This document shows positions 47,480 to 58,134 of a stretch of DNA of 64,000 nt, piece after piece (the first letter of the stretch is position 1; each line of letters starts with the position of its first letter). The notes beneath the pieces are model-generated. The model was not told the DNA's origin. It was given only the letters and a program-made list of their open reading frames with translations, and did no database searches. The stretch spans positions 392,700-456,699 of the forward strand of contig JAPDRO010000027.1 in the NCBI GenBank assembly GCA_030247885.1, read 5' to 3'. The position numbers and the translations under genes were made by a program. This DNA comes from Taxawa tesnikishii (nom. ined.). Its lineage: Eukaryota; Ascomycota; Dothideomycetes; Dothideales.

Positions 47480-49661
47480 TTAATTCATGACGATATCTCG
47501 CCACGCATCGCTGAAGAACATATCGAATTGGTTGCCTGAACCAACTGCGGTGTGCGCAGCATCCGGAGACCATCCGGACAAGATCTGTTCCATATCAAAC
47601 TGTCCTAATTCAAGATCATCATTGATAGAATTGTCAGCCCCTGTTTGCGGTGGGAGCGAGTTCTCCGCAGATATTTGAGCTAGCATAGTGCGGAGAGAAT
47701 GCATTTTCATGCCTTCACTCGGCTGCCACTTTCCAATAAGCTGGATCAATCTTTCCAGTGTGTCAGATCCTTTTGCAGCATGTACGGTGACTGAAGAATG
47801 CTCCCGAAGCGAGTGCGCTGCTGTGCGTATGAGCTCTATGTGCTCAGTGGCATTTGCCGTAGAGTAAAAGCCTTGCGTATGCATGAGGTGGTCTAGAGCC
47901 AAGTAGATGCCGGCAGCCACAGTCGATGCCGAGACAGTCCAGACCAACCGATAAACACGCGGACCAGGCAAGTTATAGTTGGCCAGGATCCTGCATGCTG
48001 ACTCGACAGCCAGCGTGCGGTAGCGCCGGCTTGCCGCGTCCCGCGTAACCATCACCAATACCCTCAGAATGCTGAGTTGCATGAAATCAAGGACATGAGC
48101 GATGAGGTAGCGTTGGAAGGAGACCCAGGGGTGTTGCTTCTCCCATTCCACGTCATCACGGTTGGCTGGAAAATGCGGAGACAGGTGTAGAGGCAGACTC
48201 CGGCGAACAGAGTTTATCTCTTCCAAGGCTTTGTTGAGCTTCGTAGATGTGTGGTGAGCGTTTGCTTTGATGTAGATGAAGAAGATGTAGGCCAACTTCG
48301 CCATCACCGATAAATATTGTACTGGCGATACATTTGCCTGAGCGACAGTGCCTGTCTGGGTGGGCATAACTTCGTACCCATACTGGCCGTTACTCGAAAT
48401 CTGGCAGCAGAACCCCGCGGGCGAGATCGACGGAGGTCGGCACCAGCTACCCAGCCTATTCATGCATGTCAGTAGCTGAGCTCTTCATCCCAATGCAAGA
48501 TCCTACCAGTCGCAGACGACGAGTGTCCACCACAACCGTCGACCCAATTCCCGTTCAGCTACGGTCGACCATTCGGGCGTGGAACTGAAAGTTTCCCGAG
48601 TATGTCGCTTCGCTGCCCAGCCTGTGCATGTTGAGACATCTTGCCATATTTATTGCAAGTCCCATCAGAAGCAATTCTTGTTGATGCTCTCCGAAATTCG
48701 AGTTGCATAAGGTCAACACAACGAGAGCTTGTATTGAGGTCAAGGATGCTTGCTTGAGAAATCCTGACCTTTCTAGCTCTTTCAATGCAGCTTCATACCA
48801 CATGCGAGCAACTCCAGTGGAATTATCAGTATTGTTGTTAGAGCCGGGTATCATTGAATGTGGAAGCTCTGCGGCATGAGGAATGTGATCCGGTTGCATG
48901 TATAGCAAACCCACGGCCAAGAGACTGAAATACAGAGCGATCCAGGGTCGCGACCCCGCTTCGACTGTATGGCCACTCTCGATACTGTCCCAAAACTTTT
49001 CGTGTTCACCTAAAAATTGATCCGCTCGAACGGCGCAGTGTATCCAGCCCAAAGTTTGCAGTGAGTAGGTCACGATACATGTGCTGGCACGTCTTGAGGG
49101 GAGAAGCATGTAGAGTGGATCATTGACTGGATCCCATAGCTGTCGTACAACTCTGGCTTTCATCTTGTCGGTATGATTGGTTTCGCTCTGGATATTGAGA
49201 TCGAATTGCTCTAGAGCAGGGACTAGATCTTCAAACCCATCCTCATCCGGCTCGTCTGTGGAGGCCGGTCGGGATCCAGAAGGCTTGCTCAAGGCTAACG
49301 CGATCTCGAGTTGAGCGATCTGGGCTCGTAGCGCTGAGCGTTCCTTAAGCAGTCCAGCCGTAGCATCGTCAGTGTTGCTTTCTGGGCTTTCGGCATTCTC
49401 GATCCCTCTAGTACTTCTCAACAAACAATTGACCTAGCAATCTTGACTGACATACATTCTGAGGTTGCCTCGAACCCTTGTGATAGGCCGCTGGCACTCG
49501 TGCGCTATGTTCCGCCGGATGCATGGCGCGCAGGGAATGTTCTTGTCGCATTTGATCTTCCTCCGGCCACATTCGACGCATGTCCGTGAGACGCGCTGAG
49601 AATCCCTAATCAGCTGCTGCCCCTCCATCGTCAAACCACGCTCATCACGCAAGAGTGGCAA
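47480..49661 (-). CDS. Zn2Cys6 transcription factor with fungal-specific TF domain
   Basis: Exon 1 holds the DNA-binding zinc cluster CX2CX6CX5CX2CX8C (CVECGRRKIKCDKNIPCAPC and then IRRNIAHEC), about residues 27-55. A 47-bp intron (GTATGT...ACTAG) leads to a coiled-coil (LLKERSALRAQIAQLEIALA), the dimerisation element, then the fungal-specific TF domain: SLQTLGWIHCAVRADQFLGE, ALYFSLLAVGLLYMQ, MWYEAALKELE, ALVVLTLCNSNF, GLAINMARCLNMHRLG and RELGRRLWWTLVVCDW. The last exon after 48,463 completes the domain and an acidic tail with FDMEQILSGWSPDA. One frame change near 48,597 (AAA run) interrupts it. It lies inside the island, divergent from the MFS gene, so a pathway-specific regulator is the natural reading. 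Confidence 0.88.
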
Positions 49662-49752
49662 TGTTGCGTTTGCACGAGCGATGGGTGAAGAATCCGAGCC
49701 GAAGGAGAGGTGGAGAGGTGTCCGGGGTATCCGCGTACCGGTGTTAGCCGAG

Positions 49753-49773
49753 AATCCGGAGATCAGCCGGATT
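49753..49773. promoter_or_regulatory. AATCCGG-N7-CCGGATT inverted repeat, candidate Zn2Cys6 site
   Basis: A perfect 7-bp inverted repeat with a 7-bp spacer (AATCCGGAGATCAGCCGGAT then T), containing CGG-N7-CCG. It sits 92 bp upstream of the regulator start and about 400 bp upstream of the transporter start. Zn2Cys6 dimers typically bind inverted CGG triplets at fixed spacing. Assignment to the cluster regulator is inference. Confidence 0.55.
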
Positions 49774-50176
49774 CCTGCTACCCCTGTTTCTCAGCTTCAT
49801 GTAACTAGTTACACTACAACAGCAACTACCGATCACGATAACACTCGGCTGCACCCCGTACCCCGCGCCTACCCGCACATGCGGTGAAATCCCCAGACCG
49901 GAACATGTGGGCGCAAAATCCTGGGCAGCCCCAGATCTCGGCATTCTTATATCTAGCCCGCTACCGACCAGGGTGCGGCTGTGCAAGTAAAGAATGATTG
50001 GCGGAAGCGGCGGAGCGCGGGTGAGTCTCCACGCTCCCCATGTACGCCCACCAATCGATCAACCGCCATTGCCACCATTTGAACATGTCAAATATGCCGG
50101 TCACTATCTGCGATCACTGCATTTCGAACAACTCCCTTCATCTTAGCTCCCTCATACAGCTGCGGCGCGATAAGCC

Positions 50177-52064
50177 ATGGACGCTCAGAAAGATCTTTCC
50201 CCAACTCAGATCGAAATATTACAAGACGAGAAGGGCAGCAAACCCTTGGTAGGCACTGTCAGACTCATCGAAGACGGTGGGATCGTCCTGGTTCCTACGC
50301 CGACCAACGATCCGAATGGTATCCACATAACAGCCCCTTCTTCTAGGCAAGGCTGACATGCTTACGCAGACCCTCTCAATCTGCCAATGTGGCAGAAATG
50401 GTTGATACTCATTATCGTCGGCCTGTATGCAGCACTCGGGAATCTGATGGCAAGTGGCATCAGCGCGATCCTTCCCATCGTCAAAGCGTCCTACGGCGGA
50501 GACGAGCGTACCAACGATTTGGCAACCTGGCCAGCCTTCTTCATGGGTGTCGGCAATCTGCTAGCCATACCTGTTGCACACGCGGTTGGCCGCAGGCCGG
50601 TTTATCTCCTCTCGACAATCCTTCTTGCCTTCAGTTGTCTTTGGTGTGCAAAGAGCACGAGCTTGAGTTCTCACATTGCCGGGAGGGACATCATGTCTAT
50701 CGCAGCGGGACAAGCTGAGGCACTGTGCCCTATCATCGTGCAGGAGATCTTTTACCTCCATCAACGAGGCAAGGTCATTGCGTGGTTCTGTGCTCTGCAA
50801 ACTCTCGGCACTGCCGCTCTCATTGTGGCGACCTCTTACCTCGCGTCAGACCTTGGATGGCGATGTAAGTAGATGAACCGTCCGACACATGTTTGGCCTG
50901 TCTGGTCCCACTGACTGTGAGAAAGGGTGGTACGCTATCTTTGGGATCGCCAGCGGATGTGTCGCCGTTCTCAGCATCCTTTTCGTCAAGGAGACAAAAT
51001 ACATCCGCACGGCGGAGGCCTTGTGTGAGTACGTACAAACCATCAGGTTACATTCCTCTGACACAAACAGCGGGTGAAGGTATCGAAGGAGACGGAGGAA
51101 TTCTGGTCCCAGTGACTACCGCGACAAAACGAGAGCTCGATACTGTCAACTACAAACCCCGAAGCTTTTGGCGCGACATGCTTCCATATACGGGACAGCG
51201 CCATTGGGCCGATGCGATTGAATGCTGGAGGCAGATGTTGCAAGTAATCTTTTTCCCCAACGTCATATGGCTTGTCCTAGTGTAAGTGCATTCAAGTCTC
51301 TCTACGCTTGTCATGAGCTAAGTAGGGGCATAGCAACTCTGCGGGCCTCGGCATCTACGTACTCATGTCTGCTCTGTTCGCTGGTATACTAGTGCAACCA
51401 CCATACCTCTGGTCCTTCAGCACCTTAGGATATGTTTTCGCCGGTCAGGTGGCAACTGCCGTCGCCGTTCCGATTGTCTGCGGATACTTCAGTGACATCA
51501 CTGTCAAGGTGTTGAGCAAGAGGAATGGCGGAAATAGCGAGGTAGGCATCTTGCGCAGATGTTTCGACTCTGATCCTAACAACGCTTAGCCTGAGTACCG
51601 TCTCTTCGCTCTCATCATCCCATTCGTGGCTGTCCTCACGTCCACCCTCATCTACGGTAGAACAGCCCAGGATCCGAACAATTGGAGCTGGGCTGGAATT
51701 GCCGTGACGTTGAACTTCGAATACTTTGGCTTCGTCGGCATTGTTGTTTCGAGTTTCGTCTATTGCATGGACGCGTATGCCACCCCTAACCTCTCCCTTG
51801 CTTACAAGTGGGAACATGAATGCTGACATCTACAGGTACCCGCAACGTGTCGATGCAATCCTCGTGCTCATCTGTGCGCTTCGCGGCTTCATCGGCTTCG
51901 GCATCTCATTTGGAACTATTGCTTTCGTCGATAGAGCGGGCTACAAGGGTGCGTTCGATATCTGTGCTGGCATCGTTGCTGCTCTTATGTTCCTTGGCAT
52001 CTTTGTGTACCTGTTTGGGAAACGAATTCGGATGTTGACACAGAGATGGGCACAAGACGTATAG
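50177..52064 (+). CDS. MFS transporter
   Basis: Start MDAQKDLSPTQIEILQDEKG at 50,177. Seven or so exons with short introns (50,319-50,370, about 50,866-50,925, 51,023-51,070, 51,282-51,332, 51,541-51,590, 51,775-51,835). The protein has about 12 membrane spans: WLILIIVGLYAALGNLMASG is span 1, ATWPAFFMGVGNLLAIPVAH span 2, then the A-loop motif GRRPVYLLS, and RDIMSIAAGQAEALCPIIVQ. The second half has LMSALFAGILVQPPYLWSFS, GYVFAGQVATAVAVPIVCGY and the last spans ending FVYLFGKRIRML. It belongs to the drug:H+ antiporter/allantoate-like fungal MFS group with a long central loop. As an island member it would import a substrate or export a product. No frame break seen. Confidence 0.85.
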
Positions 52065-52199
52065 AGACGTAGATCTGTTGTTTAATTTCTAGATCGTCCT
52101 TTGTGCTATTAAGATAGTATCTAAAACACATTAAACATTGAATTTATGGCAATAGAGTCGACAAGTCTTATGATAAGTAACAAGGCATAGTAAAAGGGA

Positions 52200-54500
52200 T
52201 TCGTAACAAGCTTAATAAGTAATAAAGTAGAAAGAGACTTTTCTTAATATCTTACTAGTAGAAGTATATATAATAGCTCTCCTCTACTAGGTAAATTAGT
52301 AGCTTTAGTAGAAAACTATAAATAATAAGTACTATAATCTTATAATACTAAGAAGTAATAATATAATAATTATAATTAAAAAGCTAGATAAAGATATATA
52401 GTAAGAGAAACTTTATATAAAGTAAATTATATAAGAGAAAAAGTTAGAGTTTATAGTTATATAATATATTTTATTACTAAGTAGTTTACTATTACTAAGT
52501 AATCCGCCCTTACTAATATTATAACTATTATAAACTATTACTTTTATATTATAATACTATATAAAAATATACTCTAATTTATAATATTATTTAAAAGTAT
52601 TACTAACGTAAACTATAAGGAAGCTAGTTAAGTAAGGTAGTTAGTTACTTAACCTTTACTCCTTTTATTCTATTAATTATTTACGTATTATAACGATAAT
52701 ATAATTAGAATTTAAGTCGCTATATACGTTTTTAAGTACTTTAATACTATCGTCTTCGAGTACTTCTTTAATTAGACGCTTATATAGTTATTTACGTAGC
52801 TTTTTACTTAATAACTTTACTTTAATTACCTTCGCTATTTTAAGTACTTTTTTATACTAAATATAAACTTCCCTTTTAATATAACTTACTTACTTTTCTT
52901 CCGAGTCTTTTATATATTAAGAAGCTTTTCTTATTCTTTTACTTATTTACGTAAAGTAATAAACACTATACGTTACTTTAAAAGTATAAGTTATTCGCTT
53001 TATATACTACTTTACTAGTAATAGAACGTCTTATATAGCCTTAATTATAGAAGTAAAAAGCGCGTTTACTTTACGTAGCTTAGTACTATCTAGTAATAAG
53101 CTATTAAGTAGCGACAAGTTTAAATCTAGTTATTATAGTAATATATATAGTTTTAAGTTTACTATAGTTAACTTTATAAGTAACTTATTAAGTACTATTA
53201 TAAGGCTTAGAAGCTAGAGGCTAGTACCTTTTTATCTACTAAGAATATTATAAGTAGTAAGCGCCTTAACTTTTATACGTATATATATTTCCGTTTATTT
53301 TATACGTAATATATAGTTAAAGTCGATTTATAAGGTAGCGTTAGTCTTTAAAGTTAGCGCGTACTTTAGTAAAGTAAATACGCTAATATTAAGTAGCTAG
53401 AATATATATAAATAGTAAAGTAGTAAAATAAGTAAGTCGATTATATTTTCTATATAAAAGGCTATTACTTTCGCTATTATATAGCTATTATAGTCGTCTA
53501 TAATTAGTATTCTTCGTATTATAGAGTCTTTTAGCTACGTTAAAGGCTCGAAAATAGTAGTTAGTTACTAGAAACTATAACTATTAAATATCTAACTACT
53601 ACTACTAGTCGAGAACCTTTAGTTTAAAGGCGTATATATAAGTACCTAAGCGATATTAGTATACTTAGCTTTAAAGATAATTAAGGGTAATATAGTTTCC
53701 TTAGTAGCGCTTATATACTTAATTACTATTATTTACTCTTAATAGCTTATAACTACCTTTTAGCTAAATACCTTATATATATTAACTAATACTCTTAATA
53801 TTTAGCTTACTTTAATAGTAAAGTTAAACTCGTTTATATTATAGACGTACTTTAGAGGATAATTATATTATATAAATAGCTTTATTACTATATTAAACTA
53901 CCTCTTTATAACGTTATAATTTATTATATTAAAGTATACGCTCTTAATTTAACGAGTTTATATACTTAAGATCTTAAGATAATAAGTCTTAAAGTAATTA
54001 AGTTACTTCTTACTAATTAGTCGAGGAAATAATTACGAAGTCCTTAATAGTTATACGCGTTTACGTCGAACTTTTTAACTATTTATATAACTAACGTAAG
54101 CGAAGCTAAAAAGCTAGTATATATAAGATATATAATCTATTAAACTAGTATCTTTTCTTTCGTATTTAAAAGGATATACTCTATTTTATACGCTATAGTA
54201 CGTAAAGTATATTTAACTATACGACTTTATAGCGTTACGTTTAAAACATTAAATATAAGCGTAACCTTACGAATTAATAAGTATTTTATTATAAGATAAT
54301 AGCTACCTAGTCTAGATAGATAGTTATATAACTTATTAAGCTAAGTAGAAAATCTCTTTATCTCTTAGCTACTATTATAAATAGCTAAATTAATTAATAA
54401 GTTATAGTTAGTTCTACTATATATTTAGTTATAATTAAGTACTTAGTTTAACTAGTTATAAGCCCGAGTTTATAATAACTTACTACTTAATTAAGTATAG
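52200..54500 (-). mobile_element. RIP-ruined Fot1/pogo (Tc1/mariner) DNA transposon
   Basis: The region is A/T-rich with almost no CA or TG. Read on the minus strand at about 53,870-53,350 the DDE transposase of the Fot1/pogo group is still legible despite stops: TKETILPLIIFKAKYTN, then FSTSSSS, RRILIIDDYNSYI (second aspartate block) and, further on, LLILLLYYLYIF followed by LLNISVFTLLKYAL, the degraded counterpart of the pogo PPHTSH..QPLDV..F block. The stops fit CpA-to-TpA change of Gln and Trp codons. Exact ends were not found; the limits given are the edges of the CA/TG-poor zone and the following tandem repeat. Confidence 0.8.
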
Positions 54501-54514
54501 TATATTTTATACTT

Positions 54515-54750
54515 AAAAGGGCTATAATAGGTAGTAAGACTAGCATAATTAATACTTATATTAAAAGGGCTACTATAGGTAGTAAGACTAACATAATTCC
54601 TATATATAGAAGGGCTACTAGAAGTAGTAAGACTACTTATAGAAGTATACTAGTACTTAGAAGGGCTATAAGGTAGTAAAACTAAGTACTATAAAGTATA
54701 GTAACTAGAAGGGCTATAATAAGTAGTAAGACTAGTTATACTAAGTAAAG
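54515..54750. repeat. Five degenerate copies of a ~48-bp tandem repeat
   Basis: The block AAGGGCTA(C/T)(A)TA-GGTAGTAAGACTA recurs at about 54,517, 54,564, 54,610, 54,660 and 54,708. Units differ by scattered changes and length variation and all are RIP-altered. It separates the pogo remnant from the copia remnant. Confidence 0.75.
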
Positions 54751-54799
54751 CTCTTTACTACTATAAGCTTACTAAGCATTATAGAGCCTACCCTACTTC

Positions 54800-57680
54800 T
54801 ATAAATACTAAAGTCTACTAACTTATTACCTTCCCTTTCGCGCTAATTCGATTTTATTATACTATTTTAATTTATATAAACGACTATAATAAGCTTAATA
54901 GACGAATTCTTTAGTAAAAGGAGGCTCGTTTTTATTCTTATAAAAAGAAATTCGAAGAGATAGTTTATACTTATAAGAGAGTAGTTAATAGGAAAGAATA
55001 TCTAGTTTATTATTAGAAATAAATTAGAAGAAAAGGAAAGTATATAGATAATAACTTTATCTTTAACTTTAGGGGAAGAGTCTATAATAACTATATAGTT
55101 TCTTACCTTTTTATCTTATATTTAAGTTAATATAAAAACTAAATACTAAATTACTATCTATATTAGTAAGGATAACTAAGACCAAATTAAGGACCTAGAT
55201 ATAGTTATAACTAAATAAAAGGAGTTAAAGAATAAATACTTAGATAAGCTTTAAATAATAATAAGGTAGTACTTATAGGATTTTATTAACTATAAGATAA
55301 GCTTAGAAATAACTATAAATAAAGTATAGACTTAACTAACTAAGCTAAGTAAGAGAGTAGCTACTATTTAACTAAATATAGTAGCTATTAAGAAGCTAAG
55401 TAAAAGACTCTAGTAATTACTTTAAGCTTTACTAAATAAATATACTATTATAAGAGATACTATTAATACTTAGATAAATCTATTAATTAAGGAGTCGATC
55501 CTTAAGTTCTAAGAGAAAGAAGCTTTTCTTAAGACTAAGGCTAGCTAATTTACTCTTTTTACTAAAAGGTATTAACAATAAAAGACGTTTAATAAAGGAA
55601 ATCTTAGTTACTAAATTAAGCTAAGTATTATCTTTATAATAGTAACTACTAACTAAAAAACTACCCTTCTCTTAAAGATATAAGGACTATAGTAAAGGAT
55701 AAAAAGAAATAAAAGAAGTCTTAAGCTAAGCTAGAGAGGAATAATAACGATATAATAGACCTAATTAATAAGCTCTATAAGGAGGTTATAAACTTAAAGT
55801 AAGAAAGAATAAGCTTAAAGTAAGAAAAGAAGAAGTATAAAGCCTTTAAAGTTAAGGAAACTTTAACTTTAAGTAAATTCTAAACTATAAAGTTAAACTT
55901 ATTAAGTTAAGATTAAGAGTCTATAGACCTTATTAAGGAAGTTACTTATTTCTTTAAGGAAGTAAGAAGTAAAGTTTCTTACTAAAGCTAGGCCTTCGAT
56001 ACTAGTATAAGTTTATATATAACTAATTAGCCTTAATTATTTAAGGAACTACTTCGAGATATCTTAAGATAAAAGATTATAGTAAGAAGAGAAGTTCTAT
56101 TTTTAAACTACTAGAGTATAGTAGAGATAATAAATAAAGATAAGAACTTAATTTTTCTATTAAAAATATTTTATATTTCTAATCTTAAAGTTAACTTATT
56201 ATCTAAAAGGAAAATATATAAGAGCGAACTCTATAGGACCTTCGACGAAGACGGTATATACTTAAAAGATAAATAAGGAAATATCGTAATAAAGGTAAGG
56301 TATAAAGGTAGTATTTATATTATAAATAAAATTACCTTACTAAATAATTAATATACGTTTTAAGCTATATTAAGTACTTATTAGAGTTTTATTCTATTAA
56401 ATTTACGAGATAAGATTACCTACTAATAGGTAGAATCTATATAGCTTTAAGAGCCGAGTAATTAGCTAACTAATATATCTAAGGATTTACTAATAAAAGT
56501 TAAGGTAAATATTATATAGCTCTCGGAGTTATATAAAGATTTAATAAATAGTCCCGAAAAGGTACTAGTAAAAGATATAGCCTAAAAGTAGAGATACTAA
56601 CTATAATATAGAAGGCTTACTTATCTTAAGGCTAAAAAGATTAGTAACTTATATAAGGTTATAATACTTACTAAACTAATTTAAATTAATAAAAGCTATT
56701 AATATAAGATCTATACGCTTATTAAGATTAGGAATAAGAAGGGACCTCTCTTAATAAGAAAGCTAGAGGTACTTAACTTAGTCTATATAAATATTTATAA
56801 ACTATTTAAACTATTATAATAAGAGTATATTATGTTTTTTCTTATTATAAATAACTACTTAAGGAAAGCTTAGATTTATAGACTAAGGACTAGGGATAAA
56901 GCTCTTACTTACCTTTAATAATAAAAGAAGAAGGCGGAACTCTAGGGTAAAGTTAAGCTTAAGGCTATTAAAAGTAATAATACTCCTAAGTTAAAGGAAG
57001 TCTTTTAAGAGTAAGAGAAATAAGAGGGAGTTTAATTATAGTTTATTATTACTTAAATGTCTTTATAAAATAGAGTTATTAAAAGAAGTAACTAGACTAT
57101 AAAGTTTAATATAAGGGTAATACTTAAGGATATAAGACTACTAAATAAGTTCTAGTTTAAAGTAATATAAACTAATATTTACCTTAGAAACCTTACGTTT
57201 AACGGACTAGTTATTAATAGTAAATAGCTTAGTCCTAAGGAAGCTTTTATTAAAATTACTCTATTAATCGACTATATTAAAGTCTAAGGTTATAAAGTTA
57301 TTACTTATATAAACCTAAAATTCTTACCTTTATTCTTAAGATAAAATAAGCTAATAAATAAAGGTAGAGTTAGAGTCTTTATAAGCTATATTAAAGGTAC
57401 TACTAAGTAATAAAAGCTCTAAGTACTAGATATAAGAAAGATAATTATAAGTAAAGTAGTTAAGTTCTTTAAGGATAAAAAGGAAGGAAATATTAAGCTT
57501 AATATACCCGTTAGATCTACTTTAAATATAGTACCCTAAAGGAGGCTAATTAGTAAACTAAGGAGGTAGCTAATAGAGCTTATATTAAGTATTTATAAGG
57601 ATATACTATAGTAAGAGGAGTTTCCTAAGACTATAGATTAAGAGGAGTCTTATATAACTTAGTAAGAGGAGTCTCTACTA
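54800..57680 (+). mobile_element. RIP-ruined Ty1/copia retrotransposon, truncated before reverse transcriptase
   Basis: Despite many stops, + strand polyprotein landmarks follow in copia order: the protease aspartate block at about 55,989-56,045 (AFDTSISLYITN), the pre-protease/GAG-pre-integrase strand LLKIFYISNLKVNLLSKRK at about 56,157-56,213, a degraded WHRRLxHL zinc element (YRRLTYLKAKKI, about 56,605) and the integrase core at 56,763-56,930 (LEVLNLVYINIY, then EYIMFFLIINNYLRKA, then YRLRTRDKALTYL). Protease before integrase with no RT between is diagnostic of Ty1/copia order. No RT block follows: the element stops at about 57,680, where CA/TG-normal DNA with 15-bp repeats begins. I did not find LTRs. 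Confidence 0.8.
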
Positions 57681-57702
57681 CTCGTAGAAGTCAAACGAAT
57701 GG

Positions 57703-57794
57703 CCACGATTCGTTTGCTTTTGCGTGGGCTATAACCCTAAGGGTTAGAGGAACGACCACGATTCGTTTGCACCTGTTGACCACGATTCGTTTGC
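57703..57794 (+). repeat. Three identical 15-bp repeats CCACGATTCGTTTGC
   Basis: Exact copies at 57,703-57,717, 57,756-57,770 and 57,780-57,794; a partial inverted copy (TCAAACGAAT) stands at 57,691. A near-palindromic TAACCCTAAGGGTTA (57,732-57,746), resembling one telomere unit on each strand, lies between copies 1 and 2. The array sits at the junction of the copia remnant with the helicase locus. Confidence 0.85.
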
Positions 57795-58134
57795 CTTCCC
57801 GAGCCCCAACCTTCTCGAAACCCACACACTATACTGTCATAAGGTTATTCTCTCTGCATGCCAAACACCACTCATATATATGCCATATACATGGAACATC
57901 AAGGGCGGCGGTCTTAAAAGGAAAAAGATGAGGCGCCTTGTGCATAGGCCACTCCCGCATTTTCGCAGGGCGGCCTCTCCAAACAAAGACCAGCCCTGTG
58001 TCTATGCGACGTGATCAGTACGCTCTAAACAATTGATCCTGAGCATCACATGGATCCTTTAAATCCTTAGAAAGGTAATATAGCTATGTCTGGCCTCGCA
58101 AGTATGGCAGCCGTGAAGGCAAGCCAAGACTCAG
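57795..58134. promoter_or_regulatory. Presumed promoter of the telomere-linked helicase
   Basis: 340 bp of normal base composition. Two GGCGG blocks (57,905 and 57,970) and a TATATATGCCATATAC stretch at about 57,874 are the only features; no ORF. Confidence 0.4.

Noticed and set aside
42227-52064. Classical biosynthetic gene cluster with PKS/NRPS
   Set aside because: No backbone synthase domain on either strand in or next to the island within this window.
38442-57700. Whole region as a Starship giant transposon
   Set aside because: No DUF3435 captain tyrosine recombinase at either edge, and the two repeat blocks are different, independently classified elements.
57732-57746. Head-to-head telomere fusion relic (TAACCCTAAGGGTTA)
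   Set aside because: Only one unit per side and the orientation (CCCTAA then GGGTTA) is opposite to that of a fused pair of telomeres; could be chance.
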